Shown piece by piece: positions 1 to 7,145 of a DNA stretch of 64,000 nt (positions are counted from its first letter, which is position 1; each line of letters starts with the position of its first letter). Position numbers and translations under genes: made by a program. Source of the stretch: Desulfosporosinus sp. FKB (lineage in GTDB: Bacteria; Bacillota; Desulfitobacteriia; Desulfitobacteriales; Desulfitobacteriaceae); contig NZ_NADJ01000040.1 in the NCBI RefSeq assembly GCF_002196705.1, forward strand, positions 637,824-701,823, read 5' to 3'. Under the pieces are notes generated by a model. The model was not told the DNA's origin. It ran no database searches and saw only the letters and a program-made list of their open reading frames with translations.

Positions 1-48
1 GTAAATAATGTTAAATAACTCTTTTTCAAGTTAGACACCTCCAAAATA

Positions 49-1236
49 TTAGTGACGATTGGCTGCTTTATCTGGCTTAGTTGAGACAGTTTTATTAGAA
101 CCGGTGGTTTGAGCAGCACCTGATGTCCCAGTGCTGGGAGGAACATAGCCGGCACCGCAGGCTGAATTCATCGTGGCTTGCGCTAACCAGGCGTCTAATT
201 GGGCATTTTTGTAGTTCACGTCGGCTTGGGCTTTAGCAACTTTGGCGTCATCCAAGTCCTGCAGGGAAATCTGAGCAGTCTTATATTTCGTTTCAGCCGC
301 AGTATAATCTGCCGCTGCTTGATCATCGAGATCCTTCGCTGCTTCCATGAGCTTCATGGCACTGTCTAAGGATTTGTAAAGAGTGGTAACACTTTGCTGA
401 ACTGTTATTTTAGCAAGGTCCAAATTATTTTGGTCATTATCCATGTTGTAATTTAGCTTCTGCATGGCGAAATCATAATCGGTAACTGGGGCAGCCTTAA
501 TGTAGTCATATTCTTGTTTAGCCACATCCAAGGTACTCTGAGCATTCTTGACTTCTGATCGACTAGCCACAGCTATGGCAATGTAATCAGATAACGATTT
601 GATTTGAGCTGCAGGCTTAACGTTATTATCCTGCAGGGTTGAATATTGCTTGGCGAGATCCGCGCCCATCAAGTTATCGATGGCCATGGAGGCCGAGTCG
701 AAACTCTTTTGAGCACTGTTATAACTATATTGTGATTTAAGATAGGTAATTTCAGCTAAGCGCAAATCGGAGGCTGAAAGCAAACCCAAGGATTCCTGTT
801 GCTTCGCTGTTCTGAAATCAGCATCAAAGCCATTCATCAGACCTTGCTGGATGTTTAAAGCATAATTTGCTTTTAAGAGGTTGATATAAGCTTGATAGGC
901 AGAAAGCCTGACAGCATTCGTCACCACTTGTTGGTTATTGGTATACTGATCCATGCTGCTTTTGGCCTCTATCGGAAGAAAAACAATTTGTTCTAAGGTA
1001 CTGTATGAATTCTGATACTGTAAGAGACCTTTCATGGCCTCAGCGCCTGATGTCGCATCCGAATAATATTTCTTGGTCAGGTCTACCATTTTATTGTAGG
1101 TTTGAAGGTTTTGGGAGTTTTTTATGGTTTGGATAGCAACTTTTTCAATATCCAAACTATTATCCTCAGCCAAAACCGAATTGGCGGAAGCGAGCAGCAT
1201 CAATCCTACGAATAAAACTGATATTACTTTTTTCAC
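49..1236 (-). CDS. TolC-like secreted coiled-coil protein
   Basis: A 395-residue protein with a clear Sec signal peptide (lysines at 2-3, hydrophobic core, cleavage near VLA-ED at about 23). The rest is almost wholly alpha-helical and rich in Ala, Gln, Asp and Lys, with two halves that look like a duplicated helical hairpin (about 30-210 and 215-360). Motifs such as LGLLSASDLRLAEI and AQISLQDLDDAKVAK match the turn regions of the outer-membrane efflux protein (TolC/OEP) family. A low-complexity Ser/Thr/Gly tail follows. TolC-like proteins are known in some monoderm Clostridia, where an outer-membrane channel role is not expected, so the function here is unknown. It is divergent from the next gene and no transporter partner is visible. 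Family call fairly sure, role not. Confidence 0.75.
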   Translation of the reverse strand: MKKVISVLFVGLMLLASANSVLAEDNSLDIEKVAIQTIKNSQNLQTYNKMVDLTKKYYSDATSGAEAMKGLLQYQNSYSTLEQIVFLPIEAKSSMDQYTNNQQVVTNAVRLSAYQAYINLLKANYALNIQQGLMNGFDADFRTAKQQESLGLLSASDLRLAEITYLKSQYSYNSAQKSFDSASMAIDNLMGADLAKQYSTLQDNNVKPAAQIKSLSDYIAIAVASRSEVKNAQSTLDVAKQEYDYIKAAPVTDYDFAMQKLNYNMDNDQNNLDLAKITVQQSVTTLYKSLDSAMKLMEAAKDLDDQAAADYTAAETKYKTAQISLQDLDDAKVAKAQADVNYKNAQLDAWLAQATMNSACGAGYVPPSTGTSGAAQTTGSNKTVSTKPDKAANRH

Positions 1237-1388
1237 ATGAAGTTCCTCCTTTGCTGATGATAAACTATTCGCTATTCATTTAGTTGTATTGTTATGCAGT
1301 TAATTCTCTCCACCCTTCGACGTTTTGTGGGCAATATGTTAAAATACTTTAAATGTATTAACTATGGAAGGAGGAATCAGAAAACACG

Positions 1389-1634
1389 ATGGATAAAAAC
1401 GAGCCGAGAATGCACCTTAGTACTATTGCCGGGATTGCTCTCGCCGGCTGCCTTGCCGGAGCTGTGGCCGGGGTACTGCTCGCACCGAAACGCGGCAAGG
1501 AATTGCGTCAGGATATTCGTAAATTGATGAAGACCTTCCATAAAGACTCTCAAGACTTCCCGCAGCCTGGAAAAACAGGTTACATTACTCTAAAAAACCC
1601 CAAAGATACTCGGTTTTACATGCCGGAGATCTGA
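1389..1634 (+). CDS. YtxH-like small membrane protein
   Basis: An 81-residue protein whose N-terminal half has one glycine/alanine-rich membrane segment (GIALAGCLAGAVAGVLLAP) followed at once by KRGKELRQDI, the signature of the YtxH/gas-vesicle-like stress family. A GGAGG-type ribosome site lies 8-10 nt before the ATG. An overlapping longer frame starting at 1294 has no such site and is ignored. It converges on a DUF948 gene. In Bacillus subtilis YtxG (DUF948) and YtxH are encoded together as general stress proteins, so a related role is likely but inferred. Confidence 0.8.
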   Translation: MDKNEPRMHLSTIAGIALAGCLAGAVAGVLLAPKRGKELRQDIRKLMKTFHKDSQDFPQPGKTGYITLKNPKDTRFYMPEI

Positions 1635-1649
1635 AGAGAAGTCCCGGCC

Positions 1650-1680
1650 GCCCCATTCAGCGGTCAGGGGCTTATTTTTT
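1650..1680 (+). terminator. Short intrinsic terminator after ytxH-like gene
   Basis: A 5-bp GCCCC/GGGGC stem with a 12-nt loop is followed by a T-rich run (TTATTTTTT), 15 nt past the stop codon. The stem is short, and the T run overlaps the end of the convergent gene. Confidence 0.45.
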
Positions 1681-2004
1681 ATCTCTGAACTCCTGCCAAA
1701 GTTCCTTAAGCTGCTTGATTGTCTCTAATAAACTCGTAATCAGATACAAAGGGTCCTTCCTCAATCTCTCTAAACCAGCCGCAACTTCGCTGACCGTTCC
1801 ATTGACTTGCTCCGTAGTTTGTCTCACCACGTTAGTCATAGCGTTGACATCCTGCAGCATGTGCGGTATATAGGTGTTTATGTCCTGAAGAGTATGTTTA
1901 GCCTCATCCGTAAGTTTTCGGAGTGAGCGAATCCACATGACTAATTCTATACCAAGCATTCCTAAAATAATAGTGGCTACGAGAGCACATACTTGATAAA
2001 CCAT
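1672..2004 (-). CDS. DUF948 (YtxG-like) membrane protein
   Basis: I chose the ATG at 2004 (110 residues, MVYQVCALV...) because GGAGG lies just upstream. A longer frame from 2088 would overlap the protease gene and adds a charged segment before the membrane helix, so it is unlikely. One N-terminal membrane helix is followed by an amphipathic coiled-coil with regularly spaced hydrophobics (TLQDINTYIPHMLQDVNAM), typical of DUF948. Family members such as YtxG in Bacillus are general stress proteins of unknown biochemistry. It lies 53 nt downstream of the S41 protease gene and is probably cotranscribed with it. Confidence 0.8.
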   Translation of the reverse strand: MVYQVCALVATIILGMLGIELVMWIRSLRKLTDEAKHTLQDINTYIPHMLQDVNAMTNVVRQTTEQVNGTVSEVAAGLERLRKDPLYLITSLLETIKQLKELWQEFRDKK

Positions 2005-2057
2005 CTTCCTGCCTCCAGCATCCTCCAATAATCCCCTCTTGATTCCATCAAGACGGG

Positions 2058-3719
2058 TTATTTCTTCGTCAAGTCCTGTATAGCCCAACCATAATCAGGA
2101 TCATTGGTATTGGTCAAAGGTCTCTCGCTTAGAGGCCGGAAAGATCCAAAAGACTGAGTCTTCGCCTTTGGTTCAGCTGCAGACCCCTGGGTCGTATGCA
2201 GAATAGTCACGGTTCCTCCGCTCATGGCCTTTCCTGAGGTATCTTTAACCGTAGGATGAACAACCAGCCAGTAAGTCGAATCCGGGGACAGGTCTTTCTC
2301 CGGAATCACTTGAACATCAGAGGGACCCAAGGTCTCAAACGTCGTCAGGATTCGTTCTCCGGTCATACTATTAATCAGCTCGATCGTCGAATCGTTGACG
2401 CTCTGCCAATCGACAGCCTTATTAAAATGAACGTTAAATAGTTGATTCAGGGAAACGTTGGCTATTTCAGCCATCTTCTGATAATCGGGATAATAAAGGG
2501 AATAGAGAGCATACTGTTCCGGTTTTACGTCAGAAGACGTTGTGTTTACCAGTTCTCTCCAAGCCTCCCAATAGTCCGGAGTCTTAGCCATGTCTAAAGC
2601 AGTTTGCTTATTCGCGAGCATCAGTTCAGCCGCTTTGAGCGAGTCCGAATTGACGATATTGACATCCGGAGTGACACCCACTTTATTGATTTCATGACCA
2701 AAGGCAGAGTAAAAATGATCAACTGTCATTTTCAGGACACCACCGTTGGAAAGGGGGAACATGGTCTGAACGGTCCCTTTGCCATAGGTTCTGGTGCCGA
2801 CAATAGTGGCTTTCTTGTAGTCTTTCACTGCCGACGTAAGAATTTCGGAAGCACTGGCGCTGTATTCATTGGTTAAAAATATAATTGGTTGATTCAAGGT
2901 AAAGGGTTGATACGGAGCCTGGTATAAATGAAGAACCCCTGTCCGGTCTTTGACCTTCACTGCAACATTAGAACCAATGAAGAAACCGGCAATGTCAATT
3001 GCTGAGGTTAAGTAGCCGCCTCCATTATCCCTTAAATCAACGATCCAACTGTCAACGTTTTGATAATCGAGCTTTACAACAGCGGAAGCGAACTCCATGG
3101 GTGTCGAGTCACCGAAGGATTCAAGCTGGATATAACCGATATGTCCGTCCAGTACTGAGCCTTCTACTGTCGGTTCTGACACAGTTCGCCGGGCTACCGT
3201 GAACTCTTTGGTTTCAGTTCCCCGCTTGACGCTGATTTGAACGCTGCTTCCCTCAGGACCCCGCAAATACTTCACAGCTTCTTCGTCCGATAATCCGGCT
3301 AAAGACTGTCCGTCTGCGCTGACAATCACATCTCCCGCTTTTAATCCGACCTCCTCAGCCGGTGAACCTTTTACTACTGAAACCACCTTGACACCCTCGG
3401 GTAACATCTCAATATGTATTCCGATACCCGTAAAGCTCATGTTGACGCTGTCCACAAAGTCTTGGTATTCCTGAGAAGAAAAATAAGTGGTATGCGGGTC
3501 TCCAAGTCGTCTTAACATTTCATCGATCGTCGGAGCGCTGAGGACGTCTTGAGATACTGGGTCTGCATACTGCTTCTGCAGCAAGTCACGAACTTCGGGC
3601 AAGACGTTATCATTCGTTGCTGCCAGAGCAGATGTTGATGTACTCAAAATTAGCGTCAAGACCAGCAATAATGCGGTAAAACGGCCTAGTAATTTCTTTC
3701 GCCAAAAAAACTCTCTCAT
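2058..3719 (-). CDS. S41 C-terminal processing protease with PDZ and Ig-like domain
   Basis: A 553-residue exported serine protease of the Ctp family. Order: signal peptide (1-34), short helical cap, PDZ domain (about 93-175, GVKVVSVVKGSPAEEVGLK), S41 core (about 185-345) and a C-terminal Big_5/SbsA-like domain (about 425-515) ending in a basic tail. The catalytic dyad is visible: Ser289 in NEYSASASEI and Lys314 in TYGKGTVQ, 25 residues apart as in Tsp and D1 processing protease. It should cleave exported proteins near their C termini outside the membrane. The extra Ig-like domain is not universal in CtpA/B and suggests wall or partner contact. It is upstream of the DUF948 gene. Confidence 0.9.
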   Translation of the reverse strand: MREFFWRKKLLGRFTALLLVLTLILSTSTSALAATNDNVLPEVRDLLQKQYADPVSQDVLSAPTIDEMLRRLGDPHTTYFSSQEYQDFVDSVNMSFTGIGIHIEMLPEGVKVVSVVKGSPAEEVGLKAGDVIVSADGQSLAGLSDEEAVKYLRGPEGSSVQISVKRGTETKEFTVARRTVSEPTVEGSVLDGHIGYIQLESFGDSTPMEFASAVVKLDYQNVDSWIVDLRDNGGGYLTSAIDIAGFFIGSNVAVKVKDRTGVLHLYQAPYQPFTLNQPIIFLTNEYSASASEILTSAVKDYKKATIVGTRTYGKGTVQTMFPLSNGGVLKMTVDHFYSAFGHEINKVGVTPDVNIVNSDSLKAAELMLANKQTALDMAKTPDYWEAWRELVNTTSSDVKPEQYALYSLYYPDYQKMAEIANVSLNQLFNVHFNKAVDWQSVNDSTIELINSMTGERILTTFETLGPSDVQVIPEKDLSPDSTYWLVVHPTVKDTSGKAMSGGTVTILHTTQGSAAEPKAKTQSFGSFRPLSERPLTNTNDPDYGWAIQDLTKK

Positions 3720-4046
3720 TGTTTTGATTATCTCCCTCCAAGATATAGACAGAATACGAATATTGATTCGACATAGGAACCCATTTTACCTTCGAGGTTT
3801 TGAAAATTTCTTTTACTTGATAAAGAAAATTATTTGCCATTCGCCCTATCTCATTCCATTTCTGGGATAAATTTGGGGATATGGCCTTATGCTTTCTGAT
3901 TTGGCATTATCAGAGTAATGAAAATGGGTCGTTCGGGTCAGGTAGCTTCGCCCACACCGTTCACTCAGCATTCCAAGACTAGCCCACTCGCTTGCGTGGG
4001 AGCTACACTGAACCTCAGGGTAGTACCTGATGTGAACCACAGTTCC

Positions 4047-4142
4047 GCTTTCCCCACGCAAGCTTCGTGGGCTTTACCGCCTCTCCATGCAATGAGTTCA
4101 CTCTTGTGGGCGAAGCTCCCTTCCTCTGTGGTCTAGAGGTTT
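4047..4142 (+). repeat. Duplicated ~95-nt block, copy A
   Basis: Near-identical to 4333-4427. Both run from GCTTTCCCCA.GCAA through CCTCTCCATGCAATGAGTTC to CTGTGGTCTAGAGGTTT, with roughly ten differences or small indels. The two lie in direct orientation 286 nt apart. No coding potential is recognised. Confidence 0.75.
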
Positions 4143-4332
4143 CCCTAGAGCAGGCAGTCGTGCCGCTGAGGCGGCACCATCAACCCATGGGCAAAACATC
4201 TGTATGAACCGCTGGCCATGATAATAAGCGGACGAGCTTATCGTCATACTGCGGCTCATTACGCATACCCCTGGAGTGTGGATTGGCCGGGTGTCCCCGA
4301 AGTCATGGACGGCGAATGGGGCTCTTGGCCTC

Positions 4333-4427
4333 GCTTTCCCCAAGCAAACTTTGTGAGCCTTCCCGCCTCTCCATGCAATGAGTTCACTTTGTGGGCGAAG
4401 CTCCCCTCCTCTGTGGTCTAGAGGTTT
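4333..4427 (+). repeat. Duplicated ~95-nt block, copy B
   Basis: Second direct copy of the block at 4047-4142. The last ~65 nt are nearly identical, while the first 30 nt are more diverged. It ends 55 nt before the helicase terminator. Confidence 0.75.
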
Positions 4428-4482
4428 TCTGTTTGTGAATATTTTAGTTTATTGAGGCAGCCTGGAAAGAATCCTGAATGTT

Positions 4483-4506
4483 AAAAAGGCCAAAAATGGC
4501 CTTTTT
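4483..4506 (-). terminator. Intrinsic terminator of DEAD-box helicase gene
   Basis: Perfect 9-bp stem AAAAAGGCC / GGCCTTTTT with a 6-nt loop, starting 17 nt past the helicase stop. The stem itself supplies the T tract. Confidence 0.8.
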
Positions 4507-4522
4507 CTTAGATCATTATATA

Positions 4523-6016
4523 TTATTGATCATTCTTAGAACCGTTCCGTCTATTGTCGCGGCTTCTGGGTGCTCCTCCGCGGACATCGTGGTTCCTTCT
4601 TCGCGGCCAGGTATCTTTTTGGCCATAGTTATTTCTATTATATCCGCCTTTGGGAGATCTGGGGCCGGGGTTGCCTAGGCCTCGAACTCGGATCGGGGCG
4701 GTTTCGGTTAGGTGGACTTCTACTGTTTCCGGTTCTTTGGTAATAATTTTCAAAGCGGCGGATAAGAGGGTGACGGAATCATTTTCGGCCAGAAGTTCTT
4801 CGGCGATGGCTTTATATTTCTCGATATCCTCTTCGGCAATAACTCGCAAAATCTCATTCATGGTCAAGCGCTGTTGTCCTTGGACAGCTTCAACTATCGT
4901 GGGGATTGGCTTGCGGATAATTTTCCGTTTGATGACTGATTCGATGAGTCTTAACATCCCCATTTCACGAGGGGTTACGAGAGTGATGGCCAGTCCTGTT
5001 TTTCCGGCACGTCCTGTTCGCCCGACGCGGTGGACATAGCTTTCCGTATCTTGAGGAATATCGAAGTTGAAAACATGGGTTACACCGCTGATATCAAGGC
5101 CGCGGGCAGCTACGTCCGTAGCTACCAGAACGTCAATTGTCCCGTCTTTAAATTGCCGCAGGACGCTGTCTCTTTTGCTCTGGGTTAAATCGCCGTGAAT
5201 CCCTTCGGCGGAATAACCGCGTTTGCCTAAGCCTTCAGCAAGTTCATCGACGCGGCGCTTAGTACGGGCAAAGACGATGGACAAGTCGGGAGATTGGATG
5301 TCAAGTATTCTGGTTAAAACATCGAATTTAAGTTTTTCCGCAACTTCAATATAATGCTGCTCAATGTCTGAAACCGTGACGCCCGTGGCCTTAATTCTCA
5401 CCATTTCCGGTTCCTTCATAAAGCGCTGGGCGATCGCCTCAATCTGCTTGGGCATGGTTGCAGAAAAGAGCAGTGTTTGACGTTCCTCAGAAATCTCCTT
5501 GAGAATGGTTTCAATGTCTTCTAAAAATCCCATATTGAGCATCTCATCGGCTTCGTCTAAAACAACAATTTTAATATCGTTTAAGCGGATAGTTCTTCTC
5601 CTCATGTGATCCATCAGTCGGCCGGGAGTTGCTACAATAATATGCGGTTTCTTTTTAAGAGCACGTATCTGCCAGTCAATCCCTTGGCCGCCATAAATCG
5701 GCAAGGCATGAATCCTCTTGAATTGGCCAATTTTATTAAGCTCCTCAGCGACTTGAACCGCTAATTCTCGTGTGGGTGCCAAGACGATGCCTTGAATTTG
5801 TTCAAATTGAGTCATAAGCTTCTCGACGAGAGGAATTCCGTAGGCAGCAGTTTTCCCCGTTCCTGTTTGCGCCTGCCCGATGAGATCCCTTCCCTGAAGG
5901 GCGATGGGTATCGTTAACTCCTGAATCGGGGTTGTTTCCTCAAACCCCATGTTAATAATTGACCGGATAACAAATTCACTCAACCCTAAGTCTGAAAACG
6001 TTGCCAATAGTTTCAT
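4523..6016 (-). CDS. DEAD-box ATP-dependent RNA helicase
   Basis: A 497-residue CshA/DeaD-type RNA helicase. All core motifs are visible: Q-motif region ([18 protein letters not shown]), motif I AQTGTGKT, Ia PTRELAVQ, Ib [20 protein letters not shown], then in the second RecA domain [26 protein letters not shown] and [10 protein letters not shown]. The C terminus (about 440-497) is a disordered Arg/Asn/Gly-rich tail ([10 protein letters not shown]) probably for RNA binding. Such enzymes unwind structured RNA in ribosome assembly, mRNA decay and cold adaptation in the cytoplasm. AAAGGAG precedes the ATG. It appears monocistronic, with a terminator downstream and ~545 nt of gene-free DNA upstream. 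The exact ortholog (cshA, cshB or deaD) cannot be settled by eye. Confidence 0.95.
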   Translation of the reverse strand: MKLLATFSDLGLSEFVIRSIINMGFEETTPIQELTIPIALQGRDLIGQAQTGTGKTAAYGIPLVEKLMTQFEQIQGIVLAPTRELAVQVAEELNKIGQFKRIHALPIYGGQGIDWQIRALKKKPHIIVATPGRLMDHMRRRTIRLNDIKIVVLDEADEMLNMGFLEDIETILKEISEERQTLLFSATMPKQIEAIAQRFMKEPEMVRIKATGVTVSDIEQHYIEVAEKLKFDVLTRILDIQSPDLSIVFARTKRRVDELAEGLGKRGYSAEGIHGDLTQSKRDSVLRQFKDGTIDVLVATDVAARGLDISGVTHVFNFDIPQDTESYVHRVGRTGRAGKTGLAITLVTPREMGMLRLIESVIKRKIIRKPIPTIVEAVQGQQRLTMNEILRVIAEEDIEKYKAIAEELLAENDSVTLLSAALKIITKEPETVEVHLTETAPIRVRGLGNPGPRSPKGGYNRNNYGQKDTWPRRRNHDVRGGAPRSRDNRRNGSKNDQ

Positions 6017-6373
6017 ACTCCTTTTTAATAGTCTTTAATTATAAGTTTTCCAAAGGCGTCTCTATCTAAACTGCAGGCAAGAAATAGCTATCCTGCGGTC
6101 AATAATTCTACTCTATCACTATCACTAAAAGTGAACATTTACCGGCGCGCGTGAGCTCGCATCCAATTACAAACGCCATTGGGACTTAAAAATGTATTAT
6201 ATCACATTATTAGCATAATATACAAGAAATTATCCAATCGTCACTTTCGTCACCGAAGTCCCGATGTTCGGCCTTAGCTGAACGAGTTCACTGCAGCCTG
6301 ACCGAACTAAGCCGGCCGAAAGGATCTAACGTACTGGCAAGAACCCTACAGAGCGGGAAGGGAGAAAGAAAAC
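6017..6373. other. Upstream region of helicase gene, no gene seen
   Basis: No protein frame with support. It contains a copy of the dispersed palindrome at 6254-6292. Around 6268-6327 a longer inverted arrangement (TCGGCCTTAG ... CTAAGCCGGCCGA) could fold into a stem enclosing that element. The helicase promoter should be here, but no convincing -35/-10 pair stands out. Confidence 0.4.
6254..6292 (+). repeat. Dispersed GTTCAGC palindromic element, copy 1
   Basis: Matches the pattern GATGTTC(A/G)GC(T/C)TTAGCTGAAC-GAGTTCACT seen again at 33071, 33261, 53774 and 54983. The core is an inverted repeat able to form a short hairpin. Preceded by CGAAGTCCC, shared with the 33261 copy (CGAAGTCTC). Intergenic. 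Confidence 0.65.
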
Positions 6374-6419
6374 AAAATGGCTGTAGCAAAACTTTTTCAG
6401 TTTTTGTTGCAGCCATTTT
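6374..6419 (-). terminator. Intrinsic terminator, AT-flanked long stem
   Basis: Arms AAAATGGCTGTAGCAAAA and TTTTGTTGCAGCCATTTT pair over 18 bp with wobbles only. Oligo-A on one side and oligo-T on the other let it work in both directions. It lies 144 nt past the spore-lipoprotein stop, the likeliest client. Confidence 0.7.
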
Positions 6420-6562
6420 ACAAAGTCGCTTATTCAATTTCTACAGTTCATTTTTGGCTTATTTCAGATTATCTTCAGTTCGTTAAAGACTTTTATTGTC
6501 TTCTCTGAATTCCCATTGGAAAATTGCCAAATTGCCTTCTTTTAATAATTCTGACCGTTGGC

Positions 6563-6982
6563 TCACGGTTTGAAGGAAATAGAGTCGGTAGTTTTCCCGT
6601 CGACAATGACTTGAGTGGTAATCTGGCGTTTCGGGTAATTGACCTTCAGTTGAGTTAAAAACTCATTAGCCAATTCATGGGCATATGCTTTGTCAACTCC
6701 GGTTTTAAAGGTAATCCTGCCAATCATAATTCCTTTTTCTTCGGAAATCTGAGTACCCAGAACATCCTTCTGCGCCATCAGTTGTTTAGTTACATTATTA
6801 TTGGAGGTAACTAAGGCAGTTCCTTTGGGAACGGGCTTCAAATAATCTTTCTTAACTTCCTGAGAACTACTAGTGCCTTGTTGAGTTTTATTTGTCGAAG
6901 TACCGCAACCCACGAGGGTTATACCCAATACTAACACTATTAACCCCAGCGTAATTTGTTTCATGGTAATTCGTCGATTCAT
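6563..6982 (-). CDS. YhcN/YlaJ-type sporulation lipoprotein
   Basis: A 139-residue lipoprotein: short basic N terminus, hydrophobic core, lipobox LVGC with the modified cysteine at 26, a Ser/Thr/Gln linker, then a compact domain (about 50-137) with VTKQLMAQKDVLGTQI and an alternating beta pattern ending in ITTQVIVDGKTTD. This matches the YhcN/YlaJ family, lipoproteins often found in spore membranes. AAAGGAAG precedes the ATG at 6982; an internal Met7 is a possible alternative start. It appears monocistronic and convergent with nothing. Role in the spore is inferred from the family. Confidence 0.75.
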   Translation of the reverse strand: MNRRITMKQITLGLIVLVLGITLVGCGTSTNKTQQGTSSSQEVKKDYLKPVPKGTALVTSNNNVTKQLMAQKDVLGTQISEEKGIMIGRITFKTGVDKAYAHELANEFLTQLKVNYPKRQITTQVIVDGKTTDSISFKP

Positions 6983-7145
6983 GTAACCACTTCCTTTAGA
7001 TCAAGATTAACTCCAAGCAACTTTGACTAGTGCTATTATAGCACCGCAAGCTGTGGCCTTCAAAACAAATCGACATCAACAAAACAACAAATTTCAAAAA
7101 TCAACATCCATTGAACTCGAAGCAAGGTATGGGAAACAAAGATAA

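Larger units (their letters stand above)
3720..4482. other. Gene-poor interval with structured repeats
   Basis: About 760 nt between the S41 gene and the helicase terminator. Short open frames occur on both strands, but none has a ribosome site or recognisable protein. From about 3940 to 4430 the base composition is GC-richer than the flanks and several inverted repeats occur (CCCAC/GTGGG pairs near 3983-4000 and 4052-4070; GTGCCG/CGGCAC near 4159-4177). It contains the duplicated block listed separately. It may be a mobile-element scar or structured RNA; I cannot assign it. Confidence 0.5.

Noticed and set aside
1294..1527. 77-residue plus-strand frame overlapping the YtxH-like gene
   Set aside because: The GGAGG site and the conserved protein both belong to the 1389 frame.
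3610..3840. 76-residue minus-strand frame overlapping the S41 protease start
   Set aside because: No ribosome site, overlaps the signal peptide coding region, and no recognisable protein.
4098..4343. Short frames on both strands in the 3.9-4.4 kb patch
   Set aside because: No ribosome sites or conserved protein features; the DNA repeats explain the open frames.
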